Part shown: positions 50,590 through 58,404 of the stretch, one piece after another
Layout: every line of letters begins with the position of its first letter
Position numbering within the stretch: the stretch's first letter is position 1
From: Emydura subglobosa
Lineage: Eukaryota > Chordata > Testudines > Chelidae
Length of the DNA: 64,000 nt
Reading direction: 5' to 3'
Assembly (NCBI GenBank): GCA_007922225.1
Contig: ML679974.1
Location: forward strand, 5,135,105-5,199,104
Made by a program: the position numbers and the translations under genes
The notes under the pieces: generated by a model
The model's database searches: none
Told to the model about the DNA's origin: nothing
What the model saw: the letters and a program-made list of their open reading frames with translations, nothing else

Positions 50590-53162
50590 CAGAATATTTC
50601 TGTAATACTTTACACAATTTACCAGATCTTGAAACCTAAATGGAGCTATGGAAAACACTTTCCACTTTACTATTGCACTAATTTGATAGCCATTTTATTA
50701 ATTTAACCCAGGTTAAAAATATTAAATTAGGAGCAGCAGTGAAGCAGCCTACTAAAGGACCCATTTTTGCACTGGCTTCCCCTCATGGCTCCCAGAGGAA
50801 GAGTTTATTTAGGAACTTGGACAATTTATTACTTTTTCTAAGAAACATCTGAAGTTAACCATCTTCACTGCATTTTGCCTTTGTTTACAAAATTGACTAG
50901 AAACATTGAGTTTATTTGGTAAACTTAAAGTCAAATGGTTAAAATATTCCTTTATTCCTATTCTAGGATTTCAGCAACTTTGTATACCATTTCTACATGC
51001 TCCATGATTAAGCTTTAACTACCTTAGAACCTTAAGTTAGGGAACTGGTTTTCATAGATTTTTTTTTATGGGGAACAAAAGTAGGCAGACTAATTTCATC
51101 CAGCCTCCTTCTGCAGCCTGCTAGTGTTCCCCTCCAAAAAAGGGAGGAAGAGGGGACAAAGGTTTGCTTACCAAACAAGTGAAATCTAGTTGCTGACTGC
51201 CCACCCATTTATGCAGTTAAGAATCCAGTGTGCATGTACATGCCAATGCCTCAAACCACAGACTGAAAATGAAAATTGGCATCTTTGGCAGCCAATAAGT
51301 GTACAACAGTTTGCCCCCCCACCCCCCGGACAGTTGCATTCCACACTGCATCGAGAGGAAGCAAATTCTCATCCATTAGCAGCAATGGATTTACTTAGCC
51401 AAACCGTGGCTTTTGCAGTGACACTTCATTTTCCAGCCTCAGTTCAGTCTGTGCATACACACAAGATTAAGAATGCAACTCAACAGCCTATACTGAATGA
51501 GCTAGCAACTTAGTACATAAATGGACCAACTCATTTGCTTGCCGCCAATGCCATTAAGAATAAATAATGTAGTTATTCCAGATGTATAAGCCATCATTCA
51601 AATCAGTGTTTTGCATAAGACTAGTTCCTACCCTATGGCTGGTGGTGGTTGAACTTTTGCATTATCTACAGCTTCTCTACACCCTCCCCCCTCTTTACAT
51701 CTCCCTAGCAAACTGAGATGCAGTTTAAATTTAAAAAATTCCTTAGCTACATATGAACTTTATCTGGAAAAAACTGGGTAGTTAGTGAAATATGCAGGCC
51801 TAAAGATTAGGAAATCTAGAATATTTTAGCCATGGTTGAATGATTGTTCAAAACCCATGGTCCTGTTTATGGTCTAATTTTTCACTCCAAGCACCTGTTA
51901 CAGGTTTCTCTGTAGTAAAGAGAAGGGAAAGGTTAGGAAATGAGGTCCTTTAAGTAAAGGTACTTCAGACTGCACCAAAGCTAAAGGAGGCGGGGGAACA
52001 CACACACCCTGCCCCCACCCACAAATAAACAAAACAATCTCCCTCTAGCCCTTCCCTACCACACCCAACTTTTAGTTAGCTGTTACAAGACAGATTTCAG
52101 TCTGCCCTGTAAATTAACCAAAAACACTTGTCTACAAGATACATTACCTGTAGACAATTTGGTGTCTTCAGACTAAAAAGTTTGTACAGTTGGCTGTTTA
52201 GCTTCATGTTTATGTATGCCTCAACTGCTAGGTACACATGTAAACAGTGGTTATGGGGGGAAAAGTAGTTACATTAATGCCAGTTCTAGTGAAAACACCA
52301 CTTCTGTAATTTTAACATGCTTACTAAGAGGGGAAGATCTGCTCTACTGCTATTTTTAACTCCTCTGGAAACCTTCTGAGCATGCATGAAGTAGCCATCA
52401 TTAGTTCCCAGATTGGAATCTTTTAAAATGGCAGTTTCCTTGCAGTAGCTACATGGCTAGGACAATCACAGTATTAGCTCCTTACAGCTTAATCTACCCT
52501 AAAGAAAGATGTACAGTTCCTTCCTTATAACCCATATACTTTCTGCCTCAATCACCTTAATGAGATTATATATTACCTGCATTCAGGGAAAGTGTTCTGA
52601 ATCAGTCCTGTAAGAAAATAAAGCAACCATTCTGTGTCTATGATTCTGCACTCAGAACGTCATAGCAGAAACTGACTAACTGCAGATTTGGTTTTGAAGG
52701 TCTGGAATCCCATCCATAGTCATGTGGCTCAGAAGTCCAAATGTGTGTTACTAAGAATTACTTCATACCACTTCCATATGCTGGATAACAAAGCCAGAAC
52801 TCCTGGCAGCCTATTTACAGTTCACAGTTTTAAGTAGTTCACATTACAGTAGTAGTTCCATCAAAATAGGCTCAGCTAAACATTCAAGTAACAAAAATGC
52901 TATTCATCTTTTCATGCCTGCGTGCGTGTCCCTGTGTGTCCATTGCCAGCAATGGACTTTACACCAAGGAGTTAAAATACAGGATTGATGGATTGTGTAG
53001 TTTTAGTGCATGCAGTGGCAAGCCAACAAAACCCTAACTTTGAAGTCTTATCAAGATGTTTTAAGAAAGCAGTATGTCTATGTCCAATTTCTTCACAGTA
53101 TTAGTTCTGCTGGTTACAGACATCTTTAATGTAGTCCAGATTCAAATCTGTGCTGCTGAAAG
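50590..53162 (-). other. SNN: Probable long 3' UTR of SNN
   Basis: No repeat or other gene was recognised between the TXNDC11 end and the SNN stop. Mammalian SNN mRNA has a 3' UTR of more than 2 kb, so most of this stretch is probably SNN 3' UTR. The polyadenylation site was not fixed: several + strand TTTATT hexamers near 50.53-50.95 kb are candidates on the - strand. The two genes would then end very close together. Confidence 0.55.
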
Positions 53163-53426
53163 TTAGCTGTGAACTTCTGTGCCATTAGGAGTTAGCTTTG
53201 CTTTTCTCTCTACACAAGGTCCTTTAGCAGAATACTGCACCAGAAGGAAAGGCTCTTTGGTTTCTCCTTCTCCCACAATGCTCTCTTCGTCTTCAGACTG
53301 GCTGATCCTTTGCAGACGCAGGTAACACCAGCAGCCCAATATCAAGGCACCAAGAGCAGCAATAGCAATCAGAATGACTATTACAGTCACCACTCCAGTG
53401 GTTGGGCTGTGATCCATAATAGACAT
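53163..53426 (-). CDS. SNN: Stannin, complete single coding exon (87 aa)
   Basis: It begins MSIMDHSPTTGVVTVIVILI. One hydrophobic transmembrane helix (about residues 10-32) is followed by CWCYLRLQRI, with the vicinal-type Cys-x-Cys implicated in organotin binding. An acidic linker and a conserved tail (LLVQYSAKGPCVERKAKL) complete it. The human protein has 88 residues; here one residue is missing shortly after KAKL. Stannin is a small mitochondrial/ER membrane protein associated with sensitivity to alkyltins. It lies tail to tail with TXNDC11, as in mammals. The start Met is 92 bases inside the exon. Confidence 0.97.
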   Translation of the reverse strand: MSIMDHSPTTGVVTVIVILIAIAALGALILGCWCYLRLQRISQSEDEESIVGEGETKEPFLLVQYSAKGPCVERKAKLTPNGTEVHS

Positions 53427-53530
53427 GGTCAGTATTTCAGTTTAATTCTCAGATCTTAAAGATGGTTCTTCAGTCCTTGCTCTCAGTTTTGAGATGGCTG
53501 AAGCTGCATCTAGAATTCCTGAAATATAGA
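53427..53530 (-). promoter_or_regulatory. SNN: SNN 5' UTR part and splice acceptor of the coding exon
   Basis: On the - strand, tctatatttcag ends at 53519, giving an acceptor with the exon starting at 53518, 92 bases before the ATG. SNN in other vertebrates has a non-coding first exon. It would lie to the right, possibly beyond the Tx1-like LINE, and was not identified. Confidence 0.6.
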
Positions 53531-53789
53531 AATAAGACGTAATGCAATTGTACACAGATATTACATACTTTTGCATTGTTCAGTAGCTTTAGTGTTACGT
53601 AGCTGGTACTACAGAATTTGGCAACCTATCCTTTTGCTGATTGGTACGTAAGTTTGCCATTTTTTGGTTTTGCTCATTTGCTTAAAAAGCCTGCTGTCTT
53701 TCATACACAACAGCCTTTCAATTTGCATGGTCATACATTAGAGGTGTTCTTCTATTCCCCCATCATTTTTACCTTAGCTTTAGACTCAG

Positions 53790-54120
53790 TACATGTCCTA
53801 CTGGACCAGAGTCATGGATAACTCAAGAAAATCATTACGTATGCTTATGGATCAATATCCTACTGCTGAAAGCACAAGATGGAGTACTAGTGGGTATCTG
53901 CTACAGATCACCAAATCACAAGAGGGAACAGAATAACTGCCTCCTTACCCACTTATCTACAATGACAATGGCGGGGGGGGGGGGAAATCGATCATGGGAG
54001 AGTGGAAGTCTCATTCCAGTACTGAAACAGTTTCCAAACTCAGAAGTGTTGCAGCCAACATGGGGGAATTCTATATTAGACTTTGTCATAACAGCAAAGA
54101 ACTGATCACACAATTGAAAG
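53790..54120 (+). mobile_element. LINE endonuclease fragment (CR1/L2-like)
   Basis: LVGICYRSPNHKREQNN (about 53890) and LQPTWGNSILDFVITAKN (about 54050) are the middle and end of a LINE AP-endonuclease. The part between is shortened and contains a G run at 53972-53983. No RT follows. Confidence 0.7.
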
Positions 54121-54149
54121 TTAATGGTAGTTTCATGTACTTCTACGCT

Positions 54150-54320
54150 ACATAAAAAACCCTAAACCAACCCACACAGCTCTGGCATAGAGTCTCAGCA
54201 CCTGGGTCCCTTGACTCTGGCTTGCAGGGCTAAGAAGAGCAATGCAGACAGAGATCTGGCTGGAACCTGGGCCCTGAGACCCTCTCCTCCCTTGCACACT
54301 GTGATATGGTGAAGGCAGAA
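54150..54320. repeat. Unassigned GC-rich repeat-like stretch or LINE 3' flank
   Basis: The sequence (ctctggcatagagtctcagc, then a ggaacctgggccctgaga stretch) resembles GC-rich MITEs common in reptile genomes, but neither ends nor duplications were identified. It may instead be the outer part of the adjacent LINE 3' UTR. Confidence 0.35.
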
Positions 54321-54483
54321 GGCAGTAGAAGAGTGCTCCTATTTGTAACCCGGGGAAAGCGGGCGGGCGCAAGCTCGCCCACTGCTAAAGGCCCCTCCCC
54401 CAGCCTAAGGGGAGGAGTCACTGGACCCGGGAGACAACTGACATCGGGGGGCAACTGATGAAAAACAGGGAGGGACGTGGGGG

Positions 54484-57400
54484 TCACAGGGTCAAAAGGA
54501 GGGAACCGGAGGGGGGCACCGAGCAGAGAACCCCGGACAGCGCCCACTGCTCCCGGAAGGCGTCCAGGGAGCCAGCGGACGCTGCCCAGAGGAACTCTGC
54601 CCGGATCCGTGAGCGGACAAGGGAACGGAAGTAGGCCCCACAGTCGCTGAGCGCCCCCCCGGCCAACCTCCCCTCCCTGGTATTATAGATGGCCAGTTTG
54701 GCCAGGGCGAGGAGGAGGTTGACCAGGAGGTCCCGCGACCTTGTGGGGCCACGGATAGGGAGTGCATAAAGGAACAGGTGCGGGGAAAAGTGCAGCCAGA
54801 ACCTCAGGAGGAGGTTCTGGAGGAGCCGGAACAGGGGCTGCAGCCTGGCGCACTCGAGGTAGACGTGCGCCAGGGTCTCCCTCACGCCGCAGTAGGGACA
54901 GGCGTCGGGAACAGGGGTGAACCGCGCCAGGTACACGCCCGTGCTCACGGCCCCGTGAAGGAGCCGCCAACTGATGTCCCCGGTGGGCCGCGGAGTCAAG
55001 GTGGAATACAGACTGGCCCACCGGGGGTCCTCGCCCTCCGCAGAAGGTAGTAGGTCCCGCCATTTAGTATCGGGGCGGGACACGAGGGCGAGGAAGTGAA
55101 TGGTGTGGAGCACGAGCGTGTACAGATGGTCCCGTGGCGCGGTTTGAAAAAGAACCGGCTGCAAATCGTGCAGCCGGCTCGGGGCATAGGGGGAGGAAGG
55201 CCGGGGGGGCTCACGGGGCCGGGGCCCGATGGTAAGCACCGGAGGGCTAAGAGTGAGGGGAGGGCGGGGACCACCCTCTCGCAGGATCCGCTCGAGGGAG
55301 ACCTGAGCAGCAGGGGGCAGAGCCGCCTTCACCTCCTGGAGTACGCGCCGGGGGGTACGAAGGGTGGAGAGCCCCATGCGCCGAGCCAGCGCCTGGGGAT
55401 CCACCCAGTCCCCCCGGTCGTAGTCCAGGAGGTCTCCGACCTTGGTGACTCCTGCCAGGACCAACCTCCGTCGCACCGAGGGGGTCTCCGCCACCTGCAC
55501 ACCGAGCTGTGGGTTGTGTAGCAGGGGCTCCGCGAGGAGATCCTCCCCCTCGGGGACCAAAGGGGGCCTGGAGGCAGAGACCAGCCTCCAGGTCCGGAGG
55601 AGGTCCTGGTAGAAGACCGGCAGCTCGGAGAGGTCTCGCGGAAGACCTCTCGAGTGGAGAAAAAAGAGCTGCCGGTCGTATCGGAGCCCTCGGAGGCGGC
55701 GGAGGAAGGCGTGCGCCAAGTGGCTCCACGCCGGACTACCTGCACCATAAAGGAGTCTCTGCAGGGCCTGGAGGCGGAAGGTATGGACCTGGCTGCGAAT
55801 GCAGCACAGGCCCTGCCCCCCTTCCCCCAGGGGGAGACTCAGGATCCCTGCAGAGACCCAGTGCAGTCCTGGCCAAAAGAACTCCAGAACTAGCTTCTGG
55901 AGGTAGGCCAGGAAACTCGGGGTCGGGACCAGGGTGTTGAGCCGGTGCCAGAGCATGGACAGGACCAGCTGGTTTAGCACCAGCGCCCTCCCCCGGAGGG
56001 AGAGGCACCGGAGCAGTCCTGTCCACCTCCGCAGCCGCTCAGACACCCTGCCCTCCAAATCCTGCCAGTTCTCCGCCGGGGAGGGATGGGTGGCGGAAAG
56101 GTAAACGCCCAGATAGAGCAGCGGACCCGCGCTCCACCGGATGGCTTGAAGCGCGGGTGGGAGGGAGCTCGCCCGCCACCCGGCCCCTACCATCAGGCCA
56201 GAGCTCTTGACCCAGTTGACCCGGGCGGAGGAGGCCGCCGAGTAGACGGCCAGGCAAGCCTCCAACCGCTCCAGGTCGCCCGGGTCCTGGACCGCGAGGA
56301 GCACGTCGTCGGCGTACGCTGACAGGACCACCCTCAGCTCTGGCTCACGGAGCACCAACCCCGTCAACCTCCGACGGAGGAGACAGAGGAAGGGCTCAAT
56401 GGCCAGAGCGTACAGCTGGCCCGACAGCGGACAGCCTTGACGCACCCCGCGCCCGAAGCTGACCGGTTCGGTCAGGGTCCAGTTGAGCTTGACCAAACAC
56501 TCCGCGGAGGCGTACAGCACCCGGAGAAAGCCCACAAAGCGGGGCCCGAAGCCGAACGCCCGCAGGGTGCCCAGGAGATACCCGTGGTCCATCCGGTCGA
56601 ACGCCTTCTCCTGGTCCAGGGACAGGAGGGCGAACGACAGGCCATCCCTACACCCGAGCTCCAAGAGATCCCGGACCAGGTACAGGTTGTCAAAAATGGT
56701 CCGGCCCGGGACGGTGTAGGTCTGGTCGGGATGGACCACGTCCTGCAGCACGGAGCCCAGCCGCAGCGAGATGGCCTTGGCTATGATCTTATAGTCCGTG
56801 CTGAGGAGCGAGAGGGGACGCCAGTTCCGAAGGTCACGGAGGTCCCCCTTCTTAGGCAGCAGAGCGAGCACGGCCCGCCTGCACGAAAGGGGGAGCACTC
56901 CGCCGCCCTCGGACTCGGCCCAGACGATGGCGAGGTCCGGGCCGAGGACGTCCCAGAACGCGCGGTAGAACTCCACGGTCAGCCCGTCCATGCCCGGAGA
57001 TTTATTGGTGGGCATGAGACGGAGGGCCGCCGAGAACTCGGCCAGAGTGAGAGGTAACTCCAGCCGGTCCCGGTCGCCCGCGCCGACCGTGGGGAGTTCG
57101 TTCCAGAGGACCCTGCGGGCGGCGACGTCGGTCGGATCCGGGGAGAAAAGGTCAGCGTAGAAGGCCCTGGCCCTGCCACGCATCTCCACCGGATCCGTGA
57201 GGGGGGCGCCGTCGGCCGCCAGAAGGCAGATGACGTGCTTCCGGGCCCCCCTCCGTTTCTCCAGGGCATAGAAGAAGCGGGAGCCGCGGTCCATCTCCCG
57301 AAGGAGACGGATGCGGGATCGAACAAAGGCACCCCGAGCCCGGAGGTCTTCGAGGGCCCGGAGCTCCTCCCGCTTCTCCCGGCACGCTCCGCAGAGGGAC

Positions 57401-58404
57401 GGATCACAGGGGCTGGCGGCCAGGCGCCTCTCCAGCTCCAAAACCTCCCGCTCCAGCTGCCCTATCCCCGCATCCCTCCGCCGGCTGGCCCCCCGAGTGT
57501 AGTCACGGCAGAAGAGCCGGGCGCGCACCTTCCCCACGTCCCACCAGCGCCGCGCCGAGGGAAAGGCACGCCTCTGCTCCCGCCAGGCCAGCCAGAACTC
57601 CCGGAAGGACGCCACGAAGCCCACGTCCTCCAGCAGGCTGTTGTTAAAATGCCAGTAGGCCGGCCCCGGCCTCTCCCCGGTGAGAGAGGCCGTCACGGAC
57701 ACCAGATGGTGATCCGAGAAGGGGGCCGGCCGTACGCTGGAGGTGTGGGCCCGGGAAAGATGGTGACGGGAAACATAAATGCGGTCCAACCGGGAGTGGC
57801 GCGACCGATCTTCCCCCACCCGGACAAAGGTGAAGGTGACGACGTCGTCCGGGTGGTGGTCGCGCCAGACGTCCACCAGGGAGTGATGGTCTAGAATCTC
57901 CCGGAGGACGTCTGCGGCGGCCGGGCACTGCTCGGTCCCCGTGCGGTCCCGTTCCTCGAGGGTGGTGTTGAAGTCCCCGCCCAGGACCAGGCACTCGTGA
58001 GGATCCAAGGTGCCGAGGAAGGCGGACGCCTGCTGGAAGAACCGCACCCTCTCCGAGCCCGATGTCGGGGCATAGGCGTTGACCAAATGCAACGCCAGCC
58101 CCTCCACTCGGACCCGGAGGTGCAGCAGGCGACCCGGCACGACCTCGGCAACCCCCAGCACCTCGGGCTGTAGGTCGGGGGAGAACAGGGTGGCCACTCC
58201 GCCCGCGCGGGCGGAGAGATGACTAAAGTACACCCCGTCCCCCCACTCCAGCCGCCAAGCGGCCTCGGCGGCCGGATCCGTATGGGTCTCCTGCAGGAAC
58301 GCGACCGAGTACCCCCCCTCCCGCAGGAAGGAGAGTACTTGGGTCCTGCGGAGACCCATCCTACAGCCCCTGGTGTTCAAAGTGGCAAAGACTGTTGGGG
58401 CCAT
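54484..58404 (-). CDS. Tx1-like LINE ORF2: endonuclease/reverse transcriptase (1306 aa)
   Basis: Nicks target DNA and reverse-transcribes the element RNA. Endonuclease (about 1-235): N10 in TLNTRG, E39 in LQETHT, NAYAP at 109-113, D144 and N146 in GGDFN, R205/D207 in SRLDR and SDH at 230-232, the complete APE-type set. RT (about 430-760): MPTNKSPGMDGLTVEFY, LLPKKGDLRDLRNWRPLSLL, LLSLDQEKAFDRMDH, FGRGVRQGCPLSGQLYALAI and YADD at 697-700. The C-terminus has CPYCGVRETLAHVYLEC, a CxxC...H...C motif as in L1-clade ORF2. No stop or frameshift occurs. The ATG lies inside the end of ORF1 (28-nt overlap, different frame). It appears fully functional by inspection. Confidence 0.93.
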   Translation of the reverse strand: MAPTVFATLNTRGCRMGLRRTQVLSFLREGGYSVAFLQETHTDPAAEAAWRLEWGDGVYFSHLSARAGGVATLFSPDLQPEVLGVAEVVPGRLLHLRVRVEGLALHLVNAYAPTSGSERVRFFQQASAFLGTLDPHECLVLGGDFNTTLEERDRTGTEQCPAAADVLREILDHHSLVDVWRDHHPDDVVTFTFVRVGEDRSRHSRLDRIYVSRHHLSRAHTSSVRPAPFSDHHLVSVTASLTGERPGPAYWHFNNSLLEDVGFVASFREFWLAWREQRRAFPSARRWWDVGKVRARLFCRDYTRGASRRRDAGIGQLEREVLELERRLAASPCDPSLCGACREKREELRALEDLRARGAFVRSRIRLLREMDRGSRFFYALEKRRGARKHVICLLAADGAPLTDPVEMRGRARAFYADLFSPDPTDVAARRVLWNELPTVGAGDRDRLELPLTLAEFSAALRLMPTNKSPGMDGLTVEFYRAFWDVLGPDLAIVWAESEGGGVLPLSCRRAVLALLPKKGDLRDLRNWRPLSLLSTDYKIIAKAISLRLGSVLQDVVHPDQTYTVPGRTIFDNLYLVRDLLELGCRDGLSFALLSLDQEKAFDRMDHGYLLGTLRAFGFGPRFVGFLRVLYASAECLVKLNWTLTEPVSFGRGVRQGCPLSGQLYALAIEPFLCLLRRRLTGLVLREPELRVVLSAYADDVLLAVQDPGDLERLEACLAVYSAASSARVNWVKSSGLMVGAGWRASSLPPALQAIRWSAGPLLYLGVYLSATHPSPAENWQDLEGRVSERLRRWTGLLRCLSLRGRALVLNQLVLSMLWHRLNTLVPTPSFLAYLQKLVLEFFWPGLHWVSAGILSLPLGEGGQGLCCIRSQVHTFRLQALQRLLYGAGSPAWSHLAHAFLRRLRGLRYDRQLFFLHSRGLPRDLSELPVFYQDLLRTWRLVSASRPPLVPEGEDLLAEPLLHNPQLGVQVAETPSVRRRLVLAGVTKVGDLLDYDRGDWVDPQALARRMGLSTLRTPRRVLQEVKAALPPAAQVSLERILREGGPRPPLTLSPPVLTIGPRPREPPRPSSPYAPSRLHDLQPVLFQTAPRDHLYTLVLHTIHFLALVSRPDTKWRDLLPSAEGEDPRWASLYSTLTPRPTGDISWRLLHGAVSTGVYLARFTPVPDACPYCGVRETLAHVYLECARLQPLFRLLQNLLLRFWLHFSPHLFLYALPIRGPTRSRDLLVNLLLALAKLAIYNTREGRLAGGALSDCGAYFRSLVRSRIRAEFLWAASAGSLDAFREQWALSGVLCSVPPSGSLLLTL

